A stretch of DNA of 64,000 bases from Coturnix japonica (GCF_001577835.2 NC_029542.1:3559736-3623735), one strand, 5' to 3'; positions 51,601 through 64,000 are shown, counted from the stretch's first letter. Made by a program: numbers and translations. The notes: a model not told the origin generated them from the letters alone.

Positions 51601-54600
51601 AATTAGGAGAAACATCTGCTGCTCTGCAGTCACGCTGTAACTGCAGCTCCTCGTGCACAACGGGATGGAGAGGAGCACCGTGTTCCCATCCTGCTCACCC
51701 CAACAGAGCTCGTGCATTGGGGACCCAGCAGCACAGACAGACCCTGTTGCTCTCCCAAGGTCTGAGGTAGCAGCCCCAGCCTGAGGGTGGGGGGGTCTGT
51801 GCCCCCTAACCAGTACCAACAGCAGCATGGGATCCTTCTGCCACCTGCAGGGTGGGTTGGTCCCCTCCAAAGCCAACAACTGCTGGCCCAAACGAGGGCT
51901 CCCTTTGCACAATGCTGCTCCTGACACACCAATGGAGCTGCAGGCTGTGAGCACAGCATTGCACAGCCCAGCACCCTGCATGGGGTCGGATCCAGCCCTG
52001 GTGCACAGCCAGGGAGGTGGCAGCGGGCAGGTGGGTGGCGGCGCTGCTGCCTTTAACACATCAGCTCCAAAAGGAGACGGGTGTCGCACCTCAGCTCTGC
52101 TTGGAGGTAGAGTCACAGAGAGGGAGCAGGTGGAGGAAGAGCAGACATCAGAGCAGATCCGAGGGCAGAGCACGGCAAGAGGAGTAACAGGAAATAAACC
52201 TGAGGGGTGCCGAGCTGCGGCTTGGGAAGCAGAGGTGGTTTGGTGTGGCTCGGGGATGGACTCTTGGCAGCATCAGCTTTGGTGTGGCTGAGATCCAGGG
52301 CAGTGCCATCATCACAGTGCTTGCTGTGCCCCACACCATCAGTCTCCTGGCTGGCATCCCTGGGTACCTCCTGTCCCATCAGTCCTGCATGGAACGCAGC
52401 CTCAGCTGAATGGTGGCTGCTGATCTCACTGATGGTCATCTCCAGCTCACGGATGGTTTCTTCCAGGCTGTCCAGTCTCTGATAGGCACCTTCACAGATC
52501 TCCCTGCTGCGTGGTGACATGCTGTGCAGGGGGGACCCCTCGGCTTCTCTTCTTCCCTGAGGACTGGGAACCAACCCCCCCTCTTCAGCTCCAGCAGAGC
52601 TCTGACTCTGCATTGCCACACAAGTGGGATGCCCAGCGTGGTTCCATCTGCTGCCCTGCAGCCTTGGGGTGCTCCTGGCTTTTGGCACCGGTGTGCTGCC
52701 ACGCTGCTCCCTCTGTGCACATCCAGGAGGGAGGGATGCATCCTGCCCGGCTCTATCTTGGTGCTCTGCATCAGCAGGGAGCTGCAGGGCAATGCTGTGC
52801 CCTCCTCTGCTTGCACTGGGGGGGAGTGCTGTGAGCATTCCTTGGGGACAAGGAGCTAAAGGGCACCGTGGGGAAGCCTTGCTGCTGCCTTCGTGCCTCC
52901 TGGCAGGGTCTCCATGTGCTCCTGCTGCTGGCCAGCTTGCTCTGTGCTTTGGAACAGCTGGGATCTTGCTATATGATGGGGGGAACCCGTGTGTCCCTAT
53001 AGGTGAGTGGGGTGCGCTGCTCAGGGGCTGCAAGGCTGCGGATGGAGAACCCCCAGCTGTACATGGAGAGCTGCTGGGGCTGCTGGCTGGCACTCCACCT
53101 CTCCTCCCCACCTCGGCTGTGTGCTCCCCTCCTGCTCCTCCACATCCATTGGGATCCCTGTGCTCACAGCAGCTCTGTTCCACTGCCACTGCAGGTTCAG
53201 GTTCAGGGGACGGCGGTGCAGACACCCACTGGGTGAGCACAATCTGTGGGAGGGAGAAAGCCCTGCTCCCCGGGGCTGCTGGGGCTGCCAGCTCCTAGAT
53301 AGAGAATCAGACAGATTAAGGGCTGGGGAGAAGTGTGGGATGCTGTGCTTGGGGATGGGGAATAGCAGCAACCCAGGCTATTTCAAGTCCTGCTGTGCCT
53401 CCAGGCATTGCTGCAAGGCTGTGTCCAGCCATGGAGGTGCTGCTCGAGGACTCCCCATGGGTAATACCCACGGGTATTGCAACTTTAGAGGAGGTTTAGG
53501 CTACAGACCCAGTGGTGCTGCACCTCCCTGATGCGTATGGGAACCTGAGTGCTGAGATTTCTCCTGCACCAGAACAGCAGCTGTCAGAGCACAGCGCAGC
53601 CCTCTGCTGCTCATCCCCGTGCTGCTCTCAGCAGATCTGAAGGCAGGGATGAGCCCTTGCAAATGAGCTGCAGTGGGTGCCAGACCTTTAAATCCCTGAG
53701 CAGCAAGAGGTCACCTGGAACAGCCTGTCCTTCCTCCCTTCACCTCTTTGTTAAGAGTCCCAGGGATTTGCAATGAGCTGTGCAGCACCCGGGGGAATGC
53801 AGCAGGTCGTGCCCTGCAGGAGAAACACTCTGGTGGGGGAGCTGCTACCTTGAGCTGCAGCAAAGCAGCCTCTGCTCCATAGCACAGCACTGCCCTGAGC
53901 AGGGGCTGCTCCAGCACCTGCCCCACTGCTCCCCTCCATCTCATCCTCACTGCTTTGCTCCATCCCATCCCCATTGCTCTGCTGTTCCATCCCATTACAA
54001 CCACCCTGCACAGCAAACAGAGGTGAGATGGAGCCCAGGCCATCCAGCATCCCCTCCCACCTGCAGTGCTGTGCATCACCACCCACATCCCTGCTTGGTG
54101 CCATTGTGATCCCACCCCAACCTCTGCCCCAGGGCTGCAGCCCCACCACGTCGCATTCATGCTCGGTCAGTGCCGCATTCAGTGCTGTACACGCAGTGGT
54201 AGCGAGCAGAGGAGTGAAGAGAAGCCATCAGTTGGTTAAACCAGAGAAGGAAGAAGTGAGTTAAGAAGTGGGAGAGGTGGTGGTTAAGTGCAGCCAGCCA
54301 GGAGGAGATCTGCAGGAGGAGGGAGGTTACCTTCCATCCTTCGGCTGCAACGGAGGCTCCATTGGGCCACATGTCTGCGTGCCCAGGGGAGATGGCAGCC
54401 GTGAGAGGGTCGTAACGGAGCGTGGGGAGGAAAGGGGAGGCAGAGCTCCTCTGAAACACCTGGGGAGTCAAACAGCTGCGTTGGAGGAGGGAGGAACAAG
54501 CGGGTGGGAAGAGATGGAGCCCAGCCGGGACAGGGCTCAGCATTGCATTGGGGTAACCACTGGTGGGAGAGCATCACGCTGTCCCCATGTCACCATGGAT

Positions 54601-57600
54601 GGGGGGAGGATGGGACGGCCTCCACCGTGCTTTATGTCCCCATAGATAGGGTGAGGATGGGGATAGGATGGGGACAGTCACTGCAGTACTGTCCATGGAT
54701 GGGGTGAGGATGGGGACAGCCTCCACTGTGCTTTATGTCCCCATAGATAGGGTGAGGATGGGGATAGGATGGGGACAGTCACTACAGTGCTGAATGTCTC
54801 CAAGGATGGGGTAAGAATGGGGATAGCTTCAACTGTGCTTTATGTCCCTGTGGGTGGGATGAGGATGGGGACAGTCATTGCAGTGCTGCTTGTCTCCATG
54901 GATGGGGTGAGGATGGAGGACAAACACTGCTGTGATTTATGTACCCATGGATGGGGTGAGGATGGGACAACCTCCACTGTGCTGCAGGTATCCATGGATG
55001 GGATAAGGATGGGGACAGGATGAGGACAGTCACCACAGTGCTGCACATCACCCACAAATGGGGTGAGGATGAGGATGGCAGCCACTCTGCTGTTACGTGG
55101 GGATCTGTCCCAGAGCTGCTCCTGTGGATGCCTGGAGTTGGGTGGGCTGTGCTTCCCATGCCCACACCCTGCTGTGCTCACCTCCAGCTCTGCAATGATG
55201 CGATCCTCATCGTCGTCATCTTTGATGGCAGAGGCAATGATGGGTGGGGTGGATGCGGGTCTCACCACCTCCGACACCGTCCGTCTCAGCTTCACTTGTG
55301 GCTTCTGGGTCTCCAGCTCCTCCGATTCTGCTTTCTGTAGGGCAACGAGCAGTGAGGGGCTGCACCTATAGGGTGACCTCCATGGGGTGACCATCTCACG
55401 CCCAGGCTTCACCACCCACCTTCATAAAGCCAGGCTCCTTCTTGCTGGTGACGATGACTTCTCCGCTGCGGGTGGTGGTCAGCCCATGGGATGAGGGGAA
55501 GCTCCGGCGGGGTGGGGGTGGAGGTGGTGATTTAGAGGGTTTCTCAGTGCGGTACCGCGGCACCGTCAGTTCATCTGAGCAGAAAGCAGAGCTGGCACCA
55601 AGCCCTGCCCTCATCCCAATCCCTCACATACACCCAACCAGGCAGCCCTTACTCTTCTCCCCATACCTGAACCTCTGCGCCCATTGGGGTCCACCTTCCC
55701 CGTGGATTTCTGTGCATGCTGAGGCTTGGATGGTTTATGCTCCGGCGTGGACGCGGCGCTGCTGCTGCCCGTGGTCTGTTTGTGCTTGGCAGCAAACTCC
55801 AGGTCAGGGATGGCCTTCATGAGCTCAGCCTGTGTCTCCTCCAGGAGGCGGTTGATGTCCTTGGCACTGTATTGGGTCAGCGCTGCCCGCTTCTCCTCCC
55901 AGTCCCTCTCGGCAGCCTGTGACAACACAGCTCACTGTAATCCCTTATGGGCAACGTGTGACCCCACTGTCCCACCATCACCTCCCCATTGCCCCACAGT
56001 CTCCCACAGATTCGCAGTGCTGCTCTAACTCACCCCACATCCAGCCCATGGGCATTGAGATGCCCCAGGCTGTGCTGCAGCCTCCCCTTCCCATTATCTG
56101 GGGCTCCCCACTATTAAGATGCTCCATCAGTTCCAAACCCACCAGGGAGGTTGCACCCCATTTTTATCTGGGGGTGCTCCAGTGGGGTTAGAGCCCCCCC
56201 AGGGAGGATCCCCCTCAGGCTCTTACCTCCACAGACACAGCTTTGTCTGCACTCTTCTTACTGGGCGTCTCGGGACCCGTTTGGGTTTTGGCAGGCACCA
56301 TCTCTGGAGCCCGGGAAGGGTTATTGCTCTTGGAGGGGTGGCTCTGGGTCTGGGGGGGGCTGTGCCCAAAGCTGGGCATGCCCAGGGGCTCAGTGCCAGC
56401 CGTCAGGTGATGGAGGCTCACTGGGGGGCTGGGGGGCATTTCCAGCTCCAGCCCTTTGCTGAAGTCTGTCTCGGGTGCCATCTTCTTGGGGGACTGGCTG
56501 AGGTTGTTGGGAGGGGTCCACACACCCTCATCCACTTGCCTGCAGGGGACAGAGGGAAGACACTCATTGGGTTAAGTGGTGTTGGCACTGGGTTACAGCA
56601 CCATCACGGAGCCCCATACAAATACACACAGCTCAGCACGGATCTGCATCCCCAACGTCTGCTCTCCTGCAGCAGCGCATGCCAACGAGCTCCTCCACCT
56701 GCCTGTCCCTCTGCATAAACCTTGCAGGAAAGCAGCTCTCTCCAAATCCCACCCCTCCCATCAGATCTGCCTGAAATCACCCTTTGGATTCAGAAGTTAT
56801 TAGGGAAGGAGAGTGACAGGTAGGCAGATCGGTGCGCTGTGCGATCAGACGAGCTCATCTCCATATAAAACCAGGCTAGAACAGCGCCTGGGGCGAGCCC
56901 AGCCACAGAGCCTGCCCCAGCAGTGAGCTCTGCTGTAAGGTCTCCTAATGGGAACAGGCAGGTGAGCTCCAGAGACGGCTTCCTCCATCCCAATAGCTCT
57001 GATCCTCAAGAATGAGATTCCTGGCCATGTTCAGAGCTCCCATCATACCCAGATGCACGGCCACATTTTACCAAGGTGGTAAGGAAGGAGCTGTTTTCAA
57101 AGCAAGGTTCCCACATATGCACTGAACAGCTCTGGGGGCTGTTAAGAATCGGATTCAATCTGCTGGGGCTGGGCTTGATGGATCCGTTCCACTTTGGGTG
57201 ATTCAAACATTCATTTTTCTTCCCCCCCCCCCCATCTCTCATTTCTAAGCATAAAAATGAACCTTTTGTCAATGGCTCTGGGAATTCCCATCCACAACTA
57301 GAGCACCCAAAGGCTGTGAGCCCCGAGGTGCATCCAGAACCCCTTCCAATGGGGTGCTGGGATGAGGAGGACACAAAGCAGGACCCCAGGGCACAGCTCT
57401 CACCTGCGGATCTGGGTGAGCGTGTCGGTGACCGTCTTGCAGCGCTTGAGCAGCCCGTCCAAGCGGTTCGGCTCCTCCTTGAGGAACTTCACAGCTTCCA
57501 CCTCGACCCGCAGCACCACCCGCATCTTGCTCTGCAGGCTGGGGAACTGGGCTGAGGGGAACAGAGGGGTCACTGAGAGCCATGGGGTGCAGGTGGAAGG

Positions 57601-60600
57601 ATCCCAAGGAGCCTGGGATGCTGCTCCTTCATCACCCTGTGCTCACCGTCCCATCACCAACCCACCTCATCCTGTGCCCTCCCCATGTCCCCATGTCCTC
57701 TCGCAGCCTCAATGACTGCACAAGCAAGCTGCTGGGGGGACTTGTGTTGGTTCTGGTAGTTGGTGGAGCACTGAGGACACTGCTGCAGCCCCATGGATCC
57801 CACTCACCCTTGAGGTCCGTCAGCGTCTCCCCGAGCTGTTTGAGCACCACAGCCTTCTCCTCCAGCTCCTGCACTGGGATGAGGCGGTGGTTGTGTGCCA
57901 GATCCTTCTGGATCTTCTCCACCGACTTCTCCAGGTCACTGCGAACACAAAGTAGGGCGGGATGACACCAGATCCCAATGGAGGGTGGGGAGATGAGAGC
58001 TGCGTTGGGGGACCACGATGGCACCAGGGATGGGGATGGCACCGGTGATGGCACAAGGGATGGGGATGGCACCAGTGAAGGATTCAGGCCATAGAAGGAA
58101 GGGGGATGGAGGGGATGGGGGCAGCAGGACCCCACGCTGTGCTCACTTCAGTTGCTGGGTGATGAGCTCCTCCTCGTTCAGGTACCGCAGCCTCTCCTCC
58201 TCCACCAGGCTGCGCTGGCGCTGCAGCGGGTCTTCATGTTTGCGCATGGTGTCCGTCACCCTCACGCTGATCTCAGTCTCTGTCCGTCGCAGCATCGTTT
58301 TCACCGTCTCCTGGTTCTGCAGCTGGTTTGGGGGGATGCAAAGCAAGGCTGGGTGGGCTGCCCTGCATGAGGTCACTAGGAAAGGGGCATTCTCTGCACC
58401 CAGAGTTGGGTTGGGTGCCCTTGCGGTACCTACCTGCAGCTTCTTGAGCTGCTGCAGCTGGTTGCGGAGGTCGCTGGCGTTCTGCTGCAGGTCGTGGAGG
58501 TGCAGCTGCATGTGCAGGCGGGTGATGGCTGTGGGCTGCCCTGCTGGCGTGCTGGTGGTGGAGGGTGGGGGGGGTGCAGGCACTGGGGTCCCCGTGCCGC
58601 TGCGGCTGGTTGCTGTGGGGTGGAGGAGACAAGAGAATGATGCTGGGATGCAAAACTCCGTCCCCAGTACTGCTACCACCTCTGTTTTGGCACAAAGGTG
58701 AGCCTGGAGCTCCCAGTATGGGATGAGGCTGCAGCACTCCAGCCCCCGGGGTCAAGGATCCCCAGGATGTGGGGATGACCCCCAAAACCTCTCCCCAGCC
58801 ACTTACATGCTGATGGGGGAGTCCCACCATTGGTGGCTTCGGTCTTCTCACTGCAACAAAAGAGAGGAAGGGCTGAAGATGGAGCACAAAGCAGCTCCTC
58901 TGTCCCCTTTGGTGCTGTCCAGAGAAGCCCCCCTGACTCTCATTCCTGTCCTCCTCTCCCTCAGCTCCTTACCTGGGGGTCTCAGCCTCGGAGCCGCGGA
59001 GCAGTGCACTCTGCACCAGCCCCGTCAGGCTGGCGATCTGCTTCTCCATGGCCTCCATGCGCTCCCTGCAAGGACAAGGGGTGAGAGTTAGGGGTAGTGG
59101 CACACTTAGGGTTAGAGGCAAAGCTTCACCACCCGACCCTGTGCTTCTATGGGGCTGGCAATAGGGAAACCTGCCCTCACTCCCCAGCCATACCCAAGGA
59201 CAACCCACCCAGCAGAGCCCACTTCTACATGGAAACCGCTGCAGGACCATTTCTCACCTTGTTTCTGTGTCCTTGGCTGGCACTGGGGAACTGAACCCCG
59301 AGAGTGGACGGTCTCCAGGGCCAGGGAACAGCTCGGGGGGTCCCGCAGCACTGGGGTTACGTGGTTTGCTGACTGGGCTCTCCATGAAGACAGAGGAGCA
59401 GGAATCCTTACGGAAGGACTGTCGGACGGGTGAGGAGCGACTGGGTGGTCCCGAGTAGGGGCTGTGTGGGCTCTGCCCCTCCACCATCTTCTGTGGGGAG
59501 GAGGGGGGCATGCGAAAGCCCAAGCCAGGTCCGTATGTATCACTATAGATCTGCGTGTTGGGTTTATACAAGCTGTCCTCCAGCTCTGTCTGCAGAGCAG
59601 CCGCCGAGTAGGTGCTGAGCGAGCGCACCGAGCCCCGCTTGTACAGCCCCCCAGAGTAACCAAAAGGGTCCCCCATGCCGGCCAGAGACTGCGTGGAGGT
59701 GATGCTGAGCCTCCCCTCGTGCACCATGCCATAAGGGTCAGCATACAGCCCTTCATTCTTCACCAGCACCATGTTCTTCCCTGCCAGGTCCTCGTCAGGT
59801 TTGACATCACGGCGTTCCAGGATGGCGCTGGGGCTGGGAGAGACGCCGGGTGCTGGAGGAAGGCTGGCCAGGCGCTCACCGTGGTGCACTGGGCTGCCGG
59901 CGTAGGAGGGTGGGCGACCACCACTGTAGGACATACGGGAACGGGAGGGGGATGAGGACTGCAGGACGGGTGGGGGGGAGCCCGAGGCCAAGTGTGGGGC
60001 TGGGGACATGTTGTTCAGGCGGCGGGTGGGGGAGGATTCCCTGGAGGTGTAAACCATCTCCCGCTGCGGAAAGGAGAAAGGATGGTCAGCATCGTGTCCT
60101 GCTGTGCCCCATCCCCTTCTTTGTCCCCATCCCCTATCTTGGGGGTGGTTCCCCCCTACCACCAAACATCCATTCTTTTAAAGCAATGCTTAACAATGCC
60201 AGGACTGAGGAATACAAATGGCAGCCATTACTCCTTCCACAAACACACCCTGTGCCCTCCTCATCGCCCTTCAACCGACCCCAGCCCCACACTGGGGTGC
60301 TGCCCACCCCCCAACACCCAGCCCCTTACCCTCAGGTCCCCGTTGGTGATGTGCGAGGCGGGGAATGAGGCGTAGAGAGGCTCTTTTCGGTATATTTTAA
60401 TGATGCTTCTGTCCTGGATGTCACTGGAAGGAGAGGCAGAGCCATGAGGGGAGTCCCAGCAGTCACACAGGGCTGCACCCGTGCTGCTTGCAGAGCCCCA
60501 TTCAACATCAGTGGTCCCAGGGAAGGGTTTGGTGGCCCTGCCTGGGCAGGAGGCACAACACAGCAGCACCAGGGGCTGCTTTAGCTCTGCAGAGATCAAC

Positions 60601-61326
60601 GAGCATCACCTGCAGTGAAGCCTTTTCAGGACATGAACACCAACCCAAAGCCCTCCACCATCTCCAAGGAAACCCTTTGCCATTGCAAGGGTCCTCCCAC
60701 CCTCATTGATGGGGACGGCATGGGATCAGCATGCCTTTGAGATGGATGTGCTCAGCTCTCTGTGCCAGCAATGGGGGTCTGTGTGCTCCCCGGGTCTGTC
60801 TGCCCCTCACCGGACATCTTCCAGCTCATAGAAGACATTGCGGGACTCGTCCTTGATGAGGATGGCGGTGTTGGGAGATTTCAACATCCCCATGGTGAGC
60901 TTCTGAGGGAACATGTGGACGATGAGGGCGTGCAGGGTGTCCATGCTGCTGATCTCGTGGGTGATGTGCACGCGCCTCGTCTCATCCCCAAACTGCAAGA
61001 AGAGGACCCCTAAAAACAAAGCAAGGAGCAATGGGGTGAGCCCATATCCCAACAGCTGCTGGGCTCACACATCCTTGGTGGGTTGCATTTCCCAATGCAT
61101 GGATGCAATAAGGCTGGAGCAGAGCTGGAGTACCTGGGGAGCGCAGCTTGGTCTGGCTGGTGGAGCGGGACAGAGGAAGGCTCTGTCGAAAGCGGTTCAT
61201 CCTATTGAAGCCCAGGGGCAGCTCCGCTTCAGACATGGTTTCTAAGGATTCAGCTGAGGCAAAGGAGAGCTTGGCTTGGTCTGCCAGGCCGGGCTGGGAA
61301 CCCTGTGAGTGCCGGGAGCTCCTGGT
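48512..61326 (-). CDS. SRCIN1: SRC kinase signalling inhibitor 1 (p140Cap), 3' 16 coding exons; 5' end outside window
   Basis: Exons in transcript order: 61326-61134, 61009-60811, 60423-60330, 60063-59258, 59065-58973, 58850-58807, 58612-58434, 58322-58147, 57938-57808, 57551-57404, 56539-56227, 55916-55667, 55574-55420, 55334-55182, 50507-50370, 48631-48512. Phases close to 1063 residues ending ...GARNSSISF, matching remembered human p140Cap (1183 residues), so about 120 N-terminal residues lie beyond 64 kb. p140Cap is a cytoskeletal and postsynaptic scaffold that binds Csk, p130Cas, SNAP25, EB3 and cortactin and restrains Src. Landmarks: AIP3/Bud6-like segment (VHITHEISSMDTLHALIVHMF), Csk-docking motifs EPLYA and EGLYA, serine-rich middle, coiled coils (58612-57404) and PPPPPPRR. 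The acceptor at 58323 rather than 58317 is chosen because it restores LQLQNQE. Confidence 0.95.
52200..53243 (-). CDS. SRCIN1: Probable 348-codon cassette exon of SRCIN1
   Basis: Inside the 4.7 kb intron between exons 55334-55182 and 50507-50370, the minus strand has an acceptor (CTCCCACAG) at 53244. An open frame of exactly 1044 bases follows, then a donor GTTTAT after CAG at 52199. Both ends are phase 0, as are the flanking exons, so inclusion or skipping keeps frame. The protein is Ser/Pro-rich with a well-formed coiled coil, YQRLDSLEETIRELEMTISE. It ends LPKPQLGTPQ before SGGVSIPPMK. The coiled-coil phrase resembles one I recall from the paralogue KIAA1217 (SKT). The standard 1183-residue human product lacks this segment. 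The donor is weak, fitting alternative use. Confidence 0.72.
54590..55080. repeat. Minisatellite of about 60 bp in SRCIN1 intron
   Basis: GGATGGGGTGAGGATGGGGA-type phrases alternate with CACTGTGCTTTATGTCCC for about eight irregular copies. It lies between exons 55334-55182 and the cassette exon. Confidence 0.88.
59258..60063 (-). CDS. SRCIN1: SRCIN1 large serine-rich exon with Tyr motifs
   Basis: This 806-base exon encodes REMVYTSRESSPTRRLNN through SPVPAKDTETR. It contains EGLYADPYG, a Csk SH2-docking type motif, SLSTYSAAALQTELEDSLY and repeated SPxxS phosphosites (GPPSRSSPVRQSFRKD). It lacks several Ala/Gly expansions that I remember in the human exon, so it is more compact. Confidence 0.94.
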
Positions 61327-61864
61327 CTGCAAGGGAAGCATGGAGGTAAGAGCCCAGCACCAATCCATGCCCTGCACCCAACTATATGGCTGCATCCCCC
61401 ATATATTCCCAATGTATATTCCACATTTCAAAGCCATTCCAATCAACCCACTGCAAATAAACCCGGTGATGGCTGGCTGCTTACAGAGCCAGGAGTCACA
61501 CGTGAGCTCTAAGGAATAACCTTAGCAATTACAGGAGGTTACACATCCATTACACCAATGAACCAGCTCTCGGGAAACATAAATGCCCAGCTTGTCCTGG
61601 AAGCAAAGCAGCGCTGAGGTTTATGGCTGCCTGAGCTAAGGGAAACTAATGGGTTTGGGTTTACAGCAGGCAAAAATGAATATGCCAGGAGTCCAATTTC
61701 ACACGGCCAAATGTTAATTCCTCCGCATAGAAGTTGAGGGTGCAGACATGGGGGGTGTGAGCTGATGGTTGAAGGCTGTGGGTTAAGCAAAGCCGAGTGT
61801 ATTGGGAGGATGCCTGGATAGACCTTGAGATCAGAACCCAGCTGAGAACCCAGCACAGAGCTCA

Positions 61865-62080
61865 GCACCCAGATCAGCATCCAGCACCCAGATCAGGACC
61901 CAGCATAGCACCCAGCACCCAGCCCAACACCCAGCTTGGCACCCAACATAGCCCAGCACCCAGCTGAGCATCCAGCCCAGCACCCAGCTGAAACTCAGCA
62001 CAGCTCAGCACCCAGCTGAACACCCAGCACAATGCATCACAACCCAGCACCCAACACAGCCCAGCACCCATCTCCATTTT
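61865..62080. repeat. CCCAGCACCCAG minisatellite
   Basis: Phrases CAGCACCCAG(A/C) and ACCCAGCTGA recur about 15 times at 10-20 base spacing in the SRCIN1 intron. Confidence 0.88.
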
Positions 62081-62184
62081 CCAGACACACATTTAACATT
62101 AGCAAATGAAGCCAGGAGAACAAACAAAGCTCCCGGGGTGCGGAAAAGGCAGCATGGAAAGGACAACAGCTCTATTCTAAAAGC

Positions 62185-62345
62185 CAAAAAGGAAAATCAA
62201 TACGAAATGATAACAGCCATCATCATCATTTAAATGAGACATTAATTGGAGGATTTAATTAATCCTGCGGGGCGGGGTTTTCTACGACTTGAAACGTTCT
62301 CACTGTAGTTAATTGCTGGAAAATTGACTGCTTGGTTTTGATGGT
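62185..62345. promoter_or_regulatory. Candidate homeodomain-rich conserved element in SRCIN1 intron
   Basis: About 160 bases are low in CpG and dense in TAAT/ATTA cores (ATTAATTGG, TTTAATTAATCC, GTTAATTGC). An inverted GGATT...AATCC pair with a 5-base spacer lies at 62251-62265, including TAATCC, an OTX/PITX-type site. The texture contrasts with neighbouring minisatellite sequence. Function is inferred only. Confidence 0.35.
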
Positions 62346-64000
62346 GCTGTTTGAAGGCAGAGCTTGCAGGCTGCACGGATGCTCCTATAGGTTTCCTATA
62401 GGAAGGGAGCAGGGATGTAGCAAAGCAGCTCTGTGCATCACCAGCACTGCACATGGGGGGGCCCTATAGCACCAAAAGCTAAGGGGGCTCAGGGCTGACC
62501 CCCATCCCCATTGCTCTGTCACAATGGGGGTGAGGAGGGGGGGGCTCCATCTCAGCACAGCAGGATGGTGGGGATTGCTGTTGCCACGTAGCATTGCTGT
62601 TGCCATGGGATGCAGTGTGTGAGCATCACATCATCACCCTGCTGCACCCTACACATAGAGCTGCCCACCCCCCCCTAAAAGGTGAGTCTGGACCCCTCCT
62701 ATCCTCTGCCCCATGGCTTTGGCTGACCTCAAGTAATTCAGCTGCTCAGATGGAGCTCATTATGGCATCCACCAGAAAGGAAAAAAAAAAAGAAAGGGGG
62801 GATAAAAAGAGGGCAAGATGAAAATTAATGGATTTTTAGCCTGGAAGGGACTGTTCTGATCGTTAACCTGATGCTCAGCCTCACGTGCTCAAAGAGCTGC
62901 TCCTCCAGCCCAAGCAGGGACCAGCAGCACTGCACAGCCCTCAGTGCATCCCTCTGTAGGGCACCTGCATGGCACACAGCCCCCTGTGTCCCCAGCTCAC
63001 CCAAACCCCCCCATGGTACCCCCAGAGCCCAGCAGTGCCCCTATGCTGGGCAATAGGGCAGGATGGTGCCTCAACCCAGCCCTGTGCTGCTGTAAGAGGG
63101 GTGAGCAGACCCCAGTGCTATGGGGGGGCATAGAGGGGGGGCTCTGCCCTTTCTGCCCCAGAGCACCACAGCCACATCCTTGACCTCCCAAGGACCATTA
63201 ATGAGCTGACTTCAGGCAACTGTATTTTATTGCTCTACCTCACTAATGACTTATCTCAGATAATAAGGCTCAAACACGCATCCAGACCCATGCTTCTCTT
63301 TGCCTGGAGATGCCAAGGGGGGGAGGGGGTCTCAATCTTGCCTTGCTGGGAGTCAGAGTAAGGCCTGGGATGGCCAGGTACCAGGGTATGGGGCACCCAC
63401 AGCCCCACATAAGTATAGGGAACATCTCACCCATCCAAGCATTGCCCAGGGCTGTGTGCAGGGCATTCATCAAACCCCGACATCAAACCCACACAGCGAC
63501 TCCAGAATGGAAACCTGAGTCCCCTCCTGGCCCCAGCCATATCACACAGTGCAGCTGAGGAGTGAGATATCAAAGCACACAACAACGAGAGGAATGGGTT
63601 GAGGGCACCCCAGCTCCAGCAGCACCATGGAGCAAAGGCATTGGGGTCCCCCAGGGGCAGCTTTGCTGCGGCTCTGCCCCACAAGGAGCCCCACATCCCC
63701 TCATTCCCCAGGCACTGAGACCCTCCTTGTGATGCCTGAACCCACCAGCAGCAGAATGGAGGGGGAGGAGCCCCCCCCAGCCATCCCTATGGTACCATGC
63801 TGAGAGATGACCCATTTCTGCCTGAAATTGCAGCACAGGGTTAATGCAGCTGGAGCTGCCCTGTACTCACTCCCACGAGTTCAGGGGCAGAAGGTGAATG
63901 GAAAGCAGAGGAGTTCTGCTACCCAAAGCAAAACAAAGCTGCCCAAGGCCACGGGTGGATGGTAACACTGCAGCTCCGGGCACAGAGGGAGGAAAGGAAG

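Larger units (their letters stand above)
61327..64000 (-). other. SRCIN1: SRCIN1 upstream intron (partial)
   Basis: No coding exon was recognised from 61327 to the window edge. The interval holds a CCCAGCACCCAG-type minisatellite (61.87-62.08 kb) and AT-rich, TAAT-bearing patches at 61.66-61.74, 62.18-62.35 and 63.19-63.29 kb. Confidence 0.65.

Noticed and set aside
63860-63890. Donor-like GTGAGTA on the minus strand near the right edge, a possible SRCIN1 5' exon
   Set aside because: The residues before it do not resemble the expected SRCIN1 N-terminal sequence, and no acceptor or start fits.

Overview
This window is vertebrate nuclear DNA, almost certainly from a bird and most likely a galliform such as chicken. 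All five genes are split by spliceosomal introns. Introns and spacers are short and very rich in G and C runs, as on avian microchromosomes. The gene order MRPL45 - GPR179 - SOCS7 - ARHGAP23 - SRCIN1 is the order I know from human 17q12; in chicken I would expect chromosome 27. The species is an inference from base composition and remembered gene order, not from a search.

Layout. At 0.4-3.6 kb, MRPL45 (+) is complete with 8 coding exons. At 4.0-11.2 kb, GPR179 (-) has 10 visible coding exons, and at least one more is hidden in a 520-base assembly gap. At 11.4-19.2 kb, SOCS7 (+) is complete with 9 coding exons. A 5.3 kb spacer follows, with CpG islands, a diverged tandem duplication and simple repeats, but no recognisable gene. 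At 24.2-44.6 kb, ARHGAP23 (+) is complete with 24 coding exons, including an 8 kb first intron. At 45.4 kb to the right edge, SRCIN1 (-) has 16 constitutive coding exons. Its 5' end lies beyond the window.

Reading frame and splice phase close exactly for every complete gene: 296, 583 and 1503 residues for MRPL45, SOCS7 and ARHGAP23. SRCIN1 shows 1063 in-window residues. MRPL45/GPR179 and ARHGAP23/SRCIN1 are tail to tail. GPR179/SOCS7 are head to head, with start codons 320 bases apart. The genes do not form a pathway. They cover the mitochondrial ribosome, an orphan receptor of retinal ON-bipolar synapses, a CRL5 substrate receptor, a Rho GTPase-activating protein and a Src/Csk-binding synaptic scaffold.

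I found no mobile-element-borne, viral, CRISPR-like or otherwise undescribed system. The strongest unexpected item is a 1044-base in-phase exon (348 codons) inside a 4.7 kb SRCIN1 intron, absent from the standard p140Cap product as I remember it. Weaker leads are an alternative first exon and a stop-containing microexon in ARHGAP23, a probable GC-AG intron in GPR179, two E-box/MEF2 pairs in ARHGAP23 intron 1, and two sequence copies that lie against assembly gaps.
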